Shown here in pieces: positions 26,227 to 35,105 of a stretch of 64,000 nt of DNA. Source of the DNA: Cytophagales bacterium (GTDB lineage Bacteria; Bacteroidota; Bacteroidia; Cytophagales; Spirosomataceae); the NCBI GenBank assembly GCA_013298025.1, contig JAAFJE010000005.1, positions 185,668 to 249,667 of the forward strand. The letters are read 5' to 3'. The translations under genes and the position numbers were made by a program. Every line of letters begins with the position of its first letter. Positions within the stretch are counted from its first letter, which is position 1. The notes below the pieces were generated by a model. That model had not been told where the DNA came from and made no database searches. It was given only the letters and a program-made list of their open reading frames with translations.

Positions 26227-27828
26227 ATGGCAACAATACAAGAAGAAATACACAAACGCCGCACTTTCGGGATTATTTCCCACCCCGATGCCGGCAAAAC
26301 CACGCTTACCGAAAAACTCCTGTTGTTCGGGGGAGCTATTCAAACGGCAGGTGCCGTAAAATCGAACAAAATTAAAAAAGGAGCTACTTCCGATTTTATG
26401 GAAATAGAACGCCAAAGAGGTATTTCGGTGGCTACGTCGGTGATGACTTTTGAATACAACAACCTCAAAATAAACATCCTAGACACGCCTGGTCACAAAG
26501 ATTTTGCCGAAGATACCTATCGTACTTTAACCGCCGTTGACTCGGTGATTTTGGTTATCGACTGCGTAAAAGGGGTAGAGGAACAAACCGAACGCCTCAT
26601 GGAAGTATGCCGTATGCGTAATACGCCCGTGATTATTTTTATCAATAAAATGGATAGAGAAGGGCAAAATCCCTTTGATTTATTGGATGAATTAGAGCAA
26701 AAACTCAACATCAGTGTGCGTCCGCTTACGTGGCCTATCAATATTGGTTCTAATTTTAAAGGAGTATATAATTTGTACGACAAATCATTGAACTTGTTTA
26801 ATCCTAACAAAACAAAAATTGAAAAGGATGTGGTGCAAGTTGATATTTGGTCGGAAGAATTGGATAAACGTGTAGGTGAAAAAGATGCCAACCAATTGCG
26901 TGAAGACGTAGATTTGATAGAAGGTGTTTATGATGTATTCGACCGAGCAACTTATTTGTCGGGCAGCGTAGCACCCGTGTTTTTTGGCTCTGCTGTCAAC
27001 AACTTTGGGGTACAAGAACTCCTCGATACTTTTACCGACATCGCCCCAAGTACCCAAAAACGCCAAACCGATGTGCGTGTAGTTGAGCCCGAAGAAAAGA
27101 AATTTAGTGGTTTTATCTTTAAAATTCATGCCAACCTCGACCCCAAACACCGTGACCGTATCGCTTTCTTGCGTATTTGTTCGGGTGTTTTTGAACGCAA
27201 TAAATTTTACAAACACGTAAGATTAGAAAAAAATGTGCGTTTCAATAACCCTTACAACTTTATGGCACAAGACAAAGAAGTGGTAGATGAAGGATTTCCG
27301 GGCGATGTAATTGGTTTGTACGATACAGGTAATTTCAAAATAGGCGATACACTTACAGAAGGAGAAATACTTCATTACCAAGGTATTCCAAGTTTTTCAC
27401 CCGAAATTTTTAAGGAATTAATCAACCTCGACCCTATGAAAGCCAAGCAACTAGAAAAGGGCATCGAGCAGTTGACCGACGAAGGCGTGGCTCAGTTGTT
27501 TACGCAAAGTCAGTTGGGGAATCGTAAGGTCGTTGGTACGGTTGGAGAACTACAATACGAAGTTATTCAATACCGACTAGAACATGAATACGGAGCGAAA
27601 TGTCGCTTCGACCACCGAGATATTGCCAAAGCTTGCTGGATTACGTCGGAAGACCCTAAAAAATTGAGCGAGTTTATTCGATTGAAAGGACAACAAATTG
27701 CAACTGACAAAGACGGAAACTATGTGTTTTTGGCAGAATCAGACTGGATTTTACGGATGAATATTCAGAATAATCCAGATATTGAGTTCCATTTTACGTC
27801 TGAATTTAAACGAGCAGCCTTGAATTAA
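26227..27828 (+). CDS. prfC: Peptide chain release factor 3
   Basis: RF3 is a ribosome-dependent GTPase that recycles RF1 and RF2 after termination. The 533-residue protein has the translational GTPase signatures: P-loop HPDAGKTT (about 19-26), the RGISV switch I core, DTPGHKDF (switch II) and NKMD for guanine recognition. Domain II and the C-terminal RF3 domain follow, with [19 protein letters not shown] typical of RF3 rather than EF-G. Length is normal. It sits between bioF and bioD with its own promoter element, so it may drive bioD-bioA. Confidence 0.97.
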   Translation: MATIQEEIHKRRTFGIISHPDAGKTTLTEKLLLFGGAIQTAGAVKSNKIKKGATSDFMEIERQRGISVATSVMTFEYNNLKINILDTPGHKDFAEDTYRTLTAVDSVILVIDCVKGVEEQTERLMEVCRMRNTPVIIFINKMDREGQNPFDLLDELEQKLNISVRPLTWPINIGSNFKGVYNLYDKSLNLFNPNKTKIEKDVVQVDIWSEELDKRVGEKDANQLREDVDLIEGVYDVFDRATYLSGSVAPVFFGSAVNNFGVQELLDTFTDIAPSTQKRQTDVRVVEPEEKKFSGFIFKIHANLDPKHRDRIAFLRICSGVFERNKFYKHVRLEKNVRFNNPYNFMAQDKEVVDEGFPGDVIGLYDTGNFKIGDTLTEGEILHYQGIPSFSPEIFKELINLDPMKAKQLEKGIEQLTDEGVAQLFTQSQLGNRKVVGTVGELQYEVIQYRLEHEYGAKCRFDHRDIAKACWITSEDPKKLSEFIRLKGQQIATDKDGNYVFLAESDWILRMNIQNNPDIEFHFTSEFKRAALN

Positions 27829-27876
27829 GTAGCAACGCACAAGTTACCATTCTTACAAAACTCCAACTTTCGTCGT

Positions 27877-28509
27877 ATGAAAAAATATATTATTGCTGGT
27901 ATAAGTACCGAAATTGGTAAAACGTTTGTGTCGAGTATCGTAGTAGAAGCCTTACAAGCCGACTATTGGAAGCCCATTCAAGCAGGAAATCTTGAAGACT
28001 CCGACACCATTACGGTACGGCGTTTGGTGAGCAATCGCACTTCTGTTTTTCATCCAGAAGCCTACCAACTCAAAGAACCCATGTCGCCTCATGCGGCAGC
28101 GGCATTAGAAGGCATTACTATTGCATTAGAAACCATCCAATTACCCCAAACGAGCAACAACTTGGTGGTAGAATTGGCAGGAGGCTTGATGGTGCCATTG
28201 AACGACAAAGACTTGATAATTGATTTGGTAAAGGTCTTGAATCTTCCTGTTATTTTAGTTTCAAAAAATTACTTAGGCAGCATCAACCACACCCTGTTGT
28301 CGATAGAAGCCCTCAAAAGCAGACAAATTCCGATAGCAGGCATCATTTTTAATGGCGATAGCACGCCGTCTTCCGAGCAGTACATTTTACAATACACTGG
28401 TGTGCCTTGTCTTGGGCGGATTCCAACACAAACAAGCCTTGATGCTTCTATTGTGACAAGTTTGGCAAAAACCTTACAGCAAACGTTAGTTGGTAATGAG
28501 TTGGTTTAA
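27877..28509 (+). CDS. bioD: Dethiobiotin synthetase BioD
   Basis: BioD closes the ureido ring of dethiobiotin from 7,8-diaminopelargonate, CO2 and ATP. The 210-residue protein has the P-loop GISTEIGKTF at the N-terminus, KPIQAG after the first strand, and the VVELAGGLMVPL segment matching the family EGAGG region. It is a normal-length member. It starts 48 bases after prfC, and bioA starts inside its last codons, so bioD and bioA are translationally linked. The pathway partner enzymes are BioA (supplies substrate) and BioB (uses product, not in this window). Confidence 0.94.
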   Translation: MKKYIIAGISTEIGKTFVSSIVVEALQADYWKPIQAGNLEDSDTITVRRLVSNRTSVFHPEAYQLKEPMSPHAAAALEGITIALETIQLPQTSNNLVVELAGGLMVPLNDKDLIIDLVKVLNLPVILVSKNYLGSINHTLLSIEALKSRQIPIAGIIFNGDSTPSSEQYILQYTGVPCLGRIPTQTSLDASIVTSLAKTLQQTLVGNELV

Positions 28510-29878
28510 AGCAAAACAAATGACAAACGAATCAAAGGATTTTTCGATAGACGAGCATTTAGAATACCCTATCGAAAACATTGCCACACCCGTTGTAACG
28601 CCCCTCAGCGAGCGTGATGCCCAAGTGGTGTGGCATCCGTTTACGCAGCATTATACAGCCCCTTTTTCTATTCCTATTGTGAAAGGAGAAGGGGTATTTT
28701 TATGGGATGAAAACGGCAAAAAATACATTGATGCCATTGCTTCTTGGTGGGTCAATTTGCATGGCCATGCCCATCCGTATTTGGCGGAAAAAATCACGGC
28801 ACAGTTTCTTCAACTCGAACAAGTCATTTTTGCAGGCTTTACACACGAGCCAGCCGTGCGTTTGGCCGAACGGTTATTGGAGGTTTTACCTGCCAATCAA
28901 CAACGCATTTTTTACACCGACAATGGTTCGACGGCGGTAGAAGTGGCACTCAAAATGGCTATTCAGTATTTCCATAACCAAGGATTTACGGAGAAAAACA
29001 AAATCATTGCCCTCAGCAATGGCTATCATGGCGATACCTTTGGCACAATGGCCGTAGGGGCAAAAAGTGCCTTTAATGCACCATTTGAGCCATTTTTATA
29101 CGAAACACATTACCTTACTGTTACTACAAAAGGACAAGAAAACACCGCCATCGACCAAATGAAAACGCTTTTGGCAGAAGGCAATATCGCAGCGTTTATC
29201 TTTGAACCCTTGGTACAAGGGGCAGGCGGCATGGTGATGTATGAGCCGTGGGTTTTGAATGAACTCATTTCTTTGGCAAAACAAGCAGGCGTAATTACCA
29301 TTGCCGACGAAATCATGACGGGATTTTATCGTACAGGGAAGTTTTTTGCCACAGATTATATCGACGAAAAACCTGATATTTTTTGCTTGTCGAAAGGCCT
29401 CACCGGCGGAGCAATGGCCTTGGGTGCTACTTCGTGTACGGCACAAATTTATGAAGCTTTTTTGTCGGACGACCGTCGTAAAACGCTTTTTCATAGCCAT
29501 AGTTTTACCGCCAATCCCTTGGCTTGTACGGCAGCTTTAGCGAGTTTAGATTTACTTTTATTGCCTGAAACCCAAGAACGCATTCGGACGATTGAGGCAC
29601 AGCATTGGCGTTTTAAAGCACAGCTCGAACAACGTTGGGCGGATAAACTGACAGACGTGCGGGTTTGTGGCACAATTCTAGCCATAGAAATCAACATGGC
29701 AGAAGGCACATCGTATTTTAGCCAAATAAGAGATGTGATTTATCAATTCTTTTTGGAGAAAGGCATTTTGGTTCGTCCGCTAGGAAACATCGTTTATTTG
29801 CTTCCTCCCTATTGCATCGACGATGATACCTTGGCGTACATTTATCATTGTATAGAAGCCTTTATGAGCCAGCATTGA
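28496..29878 (+). CDS. bioA: Adenosylmethionine-8-amino-7-oxononanoate aminotransferase BioA
   Basis: BioA transfers an amino group from S-adenosylmethionine to 8-amino-7-oxononanoate, giving diaminopelargonate. The PLP-dependent class III aminotransferase has WHPFTQH near the N-terminus (after about 45 extra residues), SWWVNLHGHAHP, the GSTAVEVALKMA helix, DEIMTGFYRTG, and the cofactor lysine in LSKGLTGG. The start at 28496 overlaps bioD by 14 bases; an ATG at 28520 is an alternative. The N-terminal extension ahead of WHPFTQH is longer than in the E. coli enzyme and polar. It is the last gene of the bio segment, with a palindrome about 60 bases later. Confidence 0.94.
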   Translation: MSWFKAKQMTNESKDFSIDEHLEYPIENIATPVVTPLSERDAQVVWHPFTQHYTAPFSIPIVKGEGVFLWDENGKKYIDAIASWWVNLHGHAHPYLAEKITAQFLQLEQVIFAGFTHEPAVRLAERLLEVLPANQQRIFYTDNGSTAVEVALKMAIQYFHNQGFTEKNKIIALSNGYHGDTFGTMAVGAKSAFNAPFEPFLYETHYLTVTTKGQENTAIDQMKTLLAEGNIAAFIFEPLVQGAGGMVMYEPWVLNELISLAKQAGVITIADEIMTGFYRTGKFFATDYIDEKPDIFCLSKGLTGGAMALGATSCTAQIYEAFLSDDRRKTLFHSHSFTANPLACTAALASLDLLLLPETQERIRTIEAQHWRFKAQLEQRWADKLTDVRVCGTILAIEINMAEGTSYFSQIRDVIYQFFLEKGILVRPLGNIVYLLPPYCIDDDTLAYIYHCIEAFMSQH

Positions 29879-29937
29879 GGGCTGTACGCAGGATTTTATG
29901 TTGTTGAAAAGCATTCCTATCGTTAGCATTTTTTGTT

Positions 29938-29966
29938 GTAGGGGCAACCGCAAGGATTACCCCTAC
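29938..29966. repeat. GTAGGGG palindrome between bioA and a convergent gene
   Basis: GTAGGGGCAACC is matched with mismatches by GGATTACCCCTAC across a short loop. It lies between the converging ends of bioA and the universal stress gene and may terminate both. The GTAGGGG...CCCCTAC form resembles dispersed REP-type palindromes. Confidence 0.6.
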
Positions 29967-29997
29967 GAAAATTTTAGTTGAAAGCAAAAAACTTAGC

Positions 29998-30831
29998 TCA
30001 TGATTCGCTTAATTGAAACGTCAATACAGGAATAGCCGCACGCACAATGACTTGTTGCGATTTGCTAGGGTCTATCAGTTGCGTTAAGAAATTGCGATGA
30101 TGAGCCGCCAGCACAATCAAATCGGCATTTTTTGCCTGAGCCGTGACCAAAATTCCTTCGGCAACACTATTGGCGGCTATCTGTTGTAATGTAAAATCTT
30201 CCTTGACAAAAGCCTCATTGATTTCTTTGATATATTGGTTGTCGGTGTGTACGTCTGGTTCAAAAGGAGCATTGACTTTGACCAAAGAAACCTGTGCTTT
30301 CAACTGATGAGCCAAATCAAAAACTTGCTGTAACACCGCTATTTCGTCAAACTCCAATTGCGTAGCGTACAAAATATGCTTAACCTCTTTTGCCTGCGTT
30401 TGAGCAGGAATCGTCAGTACAGGAATAGGGGCTTTTGCGGTGATGTGGGCAGCATTGCTTCCAATCAATTTATCAAAAAATCCACCCGAACCTGTGCGTC
30501 CCATCACGATTAAATCAATGTCAAATTTTTCAACCGCCTCGAACACACCCGAAGCCACATCGGTCATTTCGAGTAATGGCATACACGATAGCCCCGCTTC
30601 TACAACGGCATCGACTGAAGGGGTCATATCAGCTTTTAACGTAAGTCGTTGCTTGTCCATCGACTCTTGTAAACTTTTGGCACTTGTATAAATACCATGC
30701 TCGGTATAAAGTGGTAAATACGTGTGTAAAAGGTATAGCTCACTTTGATAAGCCTTGCCTATCTCAATGGCATATTGTAGAGCTATCTGAGCATTTTCAG
30801 AAAAATCGGTTGCGACAAGTATCTTTTTCAT
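29998..30831 (-). CDS. Universal stress protein with two Usp domains
   Basis: The 277-residue cytoplasmic protein has two tandem UspA-fold domains. The first (about 1-142) starts MKKILVATDFSENAQIALQYA and ends with the ATP-binding-type loop MGRTGSGGFFDKLIGSNAAH. The second (about 150-277) starts HILYATQLEFDEIAVLQ, but its loop reads LAAHHRNFLTQLIDPSKSQQ and lacks the glycine-rich nucleotide motif, so only the first half looks able to bind ATP. Such proteins are common in Bacteroidota and accumulate under stress. The gene is monocistronic and converges on bioA. Confidence 0.93.
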   Translation of the reverse strand: MKKILVATDFSENAQIALQYAIEIGKAYQSELYLLHTYLPLYTEHGIYTSAKSLQESMDKQRLTLKADMTPSVDAVVEAGLSCMPLLEMTDVASGVFEAVEKFDIDLIVMGRTGSGGFFDKLIGSNAAHITAKAPIPVLTIPAQTQAKEVKHILYATQLEFDEIAVLQQVFDLAHQLKAQVSLVKVNAPFEPDVHTDNQYIKEINEAFVKEDFTLQQIAANSVAEGILVTAQAKNADLIVLAAHHRNFLTQLIDPSKSQQVIVRAAIPVLTFQLSES

Positions 30832-31436
30832 GGTATGTATCTGGAGTTTTGTTTAAGACAAAAATAGACTGTAATTCAGGCGTTTAAACAGTTTATCTGT
30901 TAGGATTTTGGATGAGCTTAGTCATGATTTTTCAGATGTAATAACGCCTTAATATTGGCTTTCTATTGTTTATAAATCGTAATTTTACTTCAAAAGAGAT
31001 AAAATTGGATACATCATTAAACTCCTGAAATTTCAGGCTTACAATTGCAGGAAAAACATATATTTTGTGTACTTTAAGTCACAATTTTATCCCCTTCAAA
31101 GTATAAAAGAAAAGATAAGCCATTTTATAGATAGAAAAAGTCATCTACAAGATAGAAGGAGCTATTTTAGAGATAGGAAATCCCATCTTTTAGATAGGAA
31201 ATCCTATCTTTTTCATGAAAAAAGTCATCTATAAGATAGGAGGAGCTATTTTAGAGACAGGAAATCCTATCTTTTTCATGAAAAAAGTCATCTACAAGAT
31301 AGGAGGAGCTATTTTAGAGACAGGAAATCCTATCTTTTTCATGAAAAAAGCCATCACTAAGATAGGAAGAGCTATTTTTAGCTGGTCAACAAACTTACAA
31401 GTAACCTATTGTAGGTAACAAAACTAAAACTATCGT
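30832..31436. other. Intergenic region with a minisatellite
   Basis: The first 300 bases are AT-rich without a recognisable gene or strong hairpin. From 31135 to 31383 a tandem repeat fills the space (listed separately). The remaining 50 bases before the acetyltransferase show no promoter match. Confidence 0.6.
31135..31383. repeat. 63-bp tandem repeat array
   Basis: About four units are seen. The two best copies start with ATGAAAAAAGTCATCTA at 31215 and 31278, a third decays from 31341, and a degenerate one with an internal duplication lies before 31215. Each unit contains TCCTATCTT and AAGATAGGA, which are complementary, plus the self-complementary TTTTTCATGAAAAA. The 63-bp period keeps one frame open on the plus strand for a 21-residue repeat peptide, but the array probably acts as structured DNA or RNA. 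A related array in inverse orientation lies at 38460-38643. Confidence 0.8.
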
Positions 31437-31850
31437 ATGTCAAACATAAAAATAGTACCCATTACCGCCGCCCAAACCTGGGATTTACGCCATCGGGTGA
31501 TGTGGCCACACAAGCCTTTGGCTTATGTGATTGTTCCCAACGACGAGCAAGGGCAACACTGGGGGCTTTGGCTCGACGACGAACTGATTTCGGTGGTATC
31601 GCTTTTTGTGGAAGGTTCTTCTGCTCAATTTCGGAAATTCGCTACCGATACGACTCACCAAGGTAAAGGCTACGGTACGTTGCTACTCAAACGATTGATT
31701 GCCGAAGCCAAGCAACAGCACATTCAAACACTTTGGTGCCATGCCCGATGCTCGGCTAGTACTTTTTATCAAGGCTTTGGCTTACAGGTAGTAGGAGAGG
31801 TGTTTGTCAAAGATGAGATAGCCTACTGCAAGATGCAAATGGATGTATGA
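31437..31850 (+). CDS. GNAT-family N-acetyltransferase
   Basis: The 137-residue protein is a single GNAT domain that moves an acetyl group from acetyl-CoA to an unknown amine. The N-terminal PITAAQTWDLRHRVMWP is followed by the beta strands of the fold. The acetyl-CoA loop is FATDTTHQGKGYGTLLLKRL (about 69-88), with QGKGYG as motif A. The C-terminal part has ASTFYQGFGLQVVGE, the usual tyrosine/phenylalanine segment. The substrate is unknown. It sits alone between the repeat array and purU. Confidence 0.88.
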   Translation: MSNIKIVPITAAQTWDLRHRVMWPHKPLAYVIVPNDEQGQHWGLWLDDELISVVSLFVEGSSAQFRKFATDTTHQGKGYGTLLLKRLIAEAKQQHIQTLWCHARCSASTFYQGFGLQVVGEVFVKDEIAYCKMQMDV

Positions 31851-31972
31851 AATTGAGTACAGATGGTGTAAAAAGTCGGGTAAATACCTAATTTTGTAAA
31901 ATGTATTTTGTACAACTTTACACACAACTGTAGCACAGAAGCTTTGCCTAGCCAAAAGCTTGCCATTTTATC

Positions 31973-32818
31973 ATGATCGATTATATACTTAGAATAGACT
32001 GCCCCGACGAGAAAGGATTGGTGCATAAAATCACAGGGGTACTATTTTTCAACAATCTCAACGTAGAGCGTACCGACGAATTTGTAGATAGTGAAAACCA
32101 ACATTTCTTTATGCGTGTGGCATTTTCGGGTAATTGCGACCCCGAAAAAATAGAAGACGGGCTGCGAGGCATTTTGCCTAATAAAGCCAATATCAATCTA
32201 TCTAAAAAGCAGGTCAAAGATGTGGTCATTTTGGTCACAAAAGAACACCATTGCCTAAGCGACTTGTTGGTTAGAAATGAATTTAAAGACCTTCCTTTCA
32301 ATATTTTGGCGGTCATTGGCAACCACGAAACCTTACGCTCGCTCACCGAACGTTTTGGCATTCCGTTTCATTATTTGCCAGCCAAAGGCACCGACCAAGC
32401 CGCTCGCATGGCACACGAAGCCCAAATTCATGCCTTGTTGCAACAATACGCCTTCGACTACTTGGTGTTGGCCAAATTTATGCGTGTGCTAACGCCCGAT
32501 TTTACCAAGCAATATACTGGCAAAACCATCAATATTCACCATTCGTTTTTACCTGCTTTTGTGGGAGCAAATCCGTATCGACAAGCATACGAAAGAGGCG
32601 TGAAAATTATTGGTGCTACCGCCCATTTTGTCACCGACGACCTCGACGAAGGCCCCATTATTTACCAAGATGTGATTCGGGTAAATCATACCAAAAACGC
32701 CGTAGAAATGGCTGCTGCGGGGCGTGATGTAGAAAAAATTGTACTGGCGAAAGCCCTGAAAGTGGTGTTTGAAGACAGGGTGTTTATTACGGGTAATAGA
32801 ACCATTATTTTTGAATAA
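31973..32818 (+). CDS. purU: Formyltetrahydrofolate deformylase PurU
   Basis: PurU hydrolyses 10-formyltetrahydrofolate to formate and tetrahydrofolate, balancing one-carbon pools. The 281-residue protein has an N-terminal ACT domain (YILRIDCPDEKGLVHKITG) for allosteric control. Its formyltransferase domain has INIHHSFLPAFVGANPY, with the catalytic-type Asn and His, and GATAHFVTDDLDEGPII with the conserved Asp. This is the complete architecture and length for PurU. It lies between the acetyltransferase and the polysaccharide export genes and is probably transcribed alone. Confidence 0.96.
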   Translation: MIDYILRIDCPDEKGLVHKITGVLFFNNLNVERTDEFVDSENQHFFMRVAFSGNCDPEKIEDGLRGILPNKANINLSKKQVKDVVILVTKEHHCLSDLLVRNEFKDLPFNILAVIGNHETLRSLTERFGIPFHYLPAKGTDQAARMAHEAQIHALLQQYAFDYLVLAKFMRVLTPDFTKQYTGKTINIHHSFLPAFVGANPYRQAYERGVKIIGATAHFVTDDLDEGPIIYQDVIRVNHTKNAVEMAAAGRDVEKIVLAKALKVVFEDRVFITGNRTIIFE

Positions 32819-32892
32819 ATCCCTTTATTACTCACTAAATAGCGTTTTTTTTTACGAATATAGACGTAAAAAAAATAAATAATTCGCTTACG

Positions 32893-32900
32893 TAATTTTG
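32893..32900 (+). promoter_or_regulatory. Candidate -7 promoter element for the polysaccharide export cluster
   Basis: TAATTTTG matches TAnnTTTG, 37 bases before the permease start codon. The -33 region contains only TTTA-like sequence, so support is moderate. Confidence 0.45.
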
Positions 32901-32937
32901 CCTTGATAAACCAAATACTTGTTATAACTTCACATAT

Positions 32938-33798
32938 ATGACAAATGCCAATAAAACAAAAGATACATGGGATTGGGAAATCAAGCCGCAGGTTTCTTGG
33001 TTTAGCTTCAATATCGCTCATATTGTGAACAACCGAGAGTTGATAGTAAGCTTTACGAGGCGTGATTTGCAGAGTACCAACAATCAAACTGTGCTAGGGA
33101 ATATCTGGACAGTGCTACTTCCGCTTTTCACAACGTTGGTGTATTTGATTGTCTTTGGCAATATCATCAAGCTTTCGACCAATGGCAGTCCTCCCTTGTT
33201 GTTTTATTTGACAGGCAATATGCTTTGGACGTATTTTGCCGATTGCCTTTTTGGCTGTATGTTTAGTTTTAAGACCAATGCTCATATTCTCGAAAAGGTT
33301 TATTTTCCAAGAATTTTATTACCCTTGAGTAGCATTCTTACCCATTCTTTTCGCCTGGGTATCAACTTTATCTTTTTTATAGGAGTATTAATTTACTACC
33401 ATCAAACGGGCGAAAGTAGTGTACACATCAAGGCAACGCTTTTTTTTACACCCATTTTATTGGTCAGTATTGCCCTATATGCCTTGGCTTGGGGCTTGTT
33501 GGTATTTGTGATTACGGCAAAATACAAAGATTTTGAGAACCTAGTCCATTTTGCTTTACGGCTGTATATGTTTATTACGCCCGTATTTTACCCTGTTTCT
33601 ATTGTGTCGAAAGAATTTGCTTGGGCTTTTTGGCTCAATCCGCTTACGGCTATTTTTGAAAGCTTTAGGGCTTGTTATACTGGTGGTGTTTTCTTGACCA
33701 AAGAACTGAGTATAAGTTTGTTGTTCATATTTGTATTTTATGGTATTAGCCTTACTCTATTCAAAAAAGCCGAGATAAAAGTAATGGACGTGCTGTAA
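32938..33798 (+). CDS. Polysaccharide ABC exporter permease, Wzm/TagG type
   Basis: The 286-residue protein is the membrane subunit of an ABC-2 type exporter that carries lipid-linked polysaccharide such as O-antigen across the inner membrane. The N-terminal cytoplasmic part has LIVSFTRRDLQSTNNQTVLG, typical of the family (RD-x-K/Q...LG), followed by about six membrane segments, among them VLLPLFTTLVYLIVFGNI and the last FYGISLTLFKKAEIKVMDVL region. The C-terminal portion FWLNPLTAIFESFR is a family landmark. The ATPase gene follows 39 bases later. Glycosyltransferases downstream support a role in surface polysaccharide. Confidence 0.92.
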   Translation: MTNANKTKDTWDWEIKPQVSWFSFNIAHIVNNRELIVSFTRRDLQSTNNQTVLGNIWTVLLPLFTTLVYLIVFGNIIKLSTNGSPPLLFYLTGNMLWTYFADCLFGCMFSFKTNAHILEKVYFPRILLPLSSILTHSFRLGINFIFFIGVLIYYHQTGESSVHIKATLFFTPILLVSIALYALAWGLLVFVITAKYKDFENLVHFALRLYMFITPVFYPVSIVSKEFAWAFWLNPLTAIFESFRACYTGGVFLTKELSISLLFIFVFYGISLTLFKKAEIKVMDVL

Positions 33799-33837
33799 GT
33801 TCATACACAACGCATAGCTAGAACCACTGTAGAATTA

Positions 33838-35067
33838 ATGGGAAACGTAGTCATCAAAATAGAAGAAATTGCTAAATCCTTTGAAGTAGGAAGCTTGGGG
33901 GCATCTACCTTTAAGCAAGACTTGTTGGCTTGGGTTGATGGCTTGACCAACAAGAAGAATCCTCGTACAAAAAAGGATTTGTTTTGGGCTTTAAAAGATA
34001 TTTCGTTTGAAGTAGAAGAAGGGGAAGTGGTAGGCGTGATTGGCCCAAATGGTTCGGGGAAATCAACTTTGATGAAAATACTTTCACGCATCATTTTGCC
34101 TACCCAAGGAGTGATTAGAGGAAAAGGACGCATTTCGAGTTTGTTGGAAGTTGGTACAGGGTTTCATGGCGAACTAACAGGACGGGAAAATGTGTTTTTA
34201 AACGGGCAAATTTTAGGCATGAAACGACATGAAATCAGTGCCAAATTTGATGAAATTGTGGCTTTTTCGGGCGTAGAAGCTTTCCTCGAAACACCCGTCA
34301 AACGCTATTCGAGTGGAATGTATGTGCGTTTGGCTTTTGCGGTGGCGGCACACCTCGAAACCGAAATCATGATTATCGACGAAGTATTGGCGGTAGGCGA
34401 CCTAGAGTTTCAGCGTAAGTGCATGGATAAAATGAAGGAATTGGCTTCGCAAAAAGGCAAAACCGTGCTGGTGATTAGTCACGATATGCAGGCTTTGCGT
34501 AAACTATGCACCAAGGCGGTTTACCTCGAAAAAGGACGCATGACCGACATCGGCGACCCCCTGAAAGTGATGGCAAATTATCTTTGGTCAGAAAAAATTG
34601 ATTTTTTAAGCCAACAGTACGACGATGCCTACAGTGCACCGGGCAACCATTACATCAGGGTAAAACGAGTAGAACTTACCCCTTCTGAAAAGAAAGAAGG
34701 GCTGATTTATGCCAGTGCATCGTTGCGTTTCGACATAGATTTTTGGAGCTTGCACACGCCTTTAGAGCTATCGGTACGGGTGTTTGCCTTCAACTTTGCA
34801 GGAGAATGCCTTTTTGAAGTAAGTTCACCGCTCAAAAATATCACAACACAAGCCTTAACACAGCTTTCTTGTGAGTTCCCGAGCAATTTCTTCAATGCAG
34901 GTTCGTACTATTTTTCGGTTTATTTTATTACCAAATTTGAAACCCTACTCTTTGGTTTTGATACCTGCCTGTCGGTCGATTTGTCGAAAGATGAAGCTAT
35001 TTCATTCAATACTGTGATTCCCAAAGGCTACATCGCCCCAACGGTTAATATGTATTTCAACGAATAA
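33838..35067 (+). CDS. Polysaccharide ABC exporter ATPase, Wzt type
   Basis: The 409-residue protein couples ATP hydrolysis to polysaccharide export with the upstream permease. The ATPase domain (about 1-250) has Walker A GPNGSGKST (about 72-80), the signature YSSGMYVRLAFA, and Walker B IMIIDEVLAVGD. About 150 further residues form a beta-rich C-terminal domain, as in Wzt proteins that recognise the cap of the finished O-antigen chain. A basic insert (TNKKNPRTKKD) before the P-loop is usual in this branch. The tail makes an O-antigen-type substrate more likely than teichoic acid, which fits the Gram-negative context. Confidence 0.93.
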   Translation: MGNVVIKIEEIAKSFEVGSLGASTFKQDLLAWVDGLTNKKNPRTKKDLFWALKDISFEVEEGEVVGVIGPNGSGKSTLMKILSRIILPTQGVIRGKGRISSLLEVGTGFHGELTGRENVFLNGQILGMKRHEISAKFDEIVAFSGVEAFLETPVKRYSSGMYVRLAFAVAAHLETEIMIIDEVLAVGDLEFQRKCMDKMKELASQKGKTVLVISHDMQALRKLCTKAVYLEKGRMTDIGDPLKVMANYLWSEKIDFLSQQYDDAYSAPGNHYIRVKRVELTPSEKKEGLIYASASLRFDIDFWSLHTPLELSVRVFAFNFAGECLFEVSSPLKNITTQALTQLSCEFPSNFFNAGSYYFSVYFITKFETLLFGFDTCLSVDLSKDEAISFNTVIPKGYIAPTVNMYFNE

Positions 35068-35105
35068 ACCCATACAATCATTTTCCACTAAAACATCCTA
35101 ATATC

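Noticed and set aside
31135..31383. CRISPR array
   Set aside because: The repeat is contiguous with no unique spacers, and no cas gene is present.
31215..31418. Small protein with 21-residue repeats
   Set aside because: The frame exists only because the tandem repeat has a 63-bp period; the inverse 64-bp array breaks the frame, so coding is unlikely.
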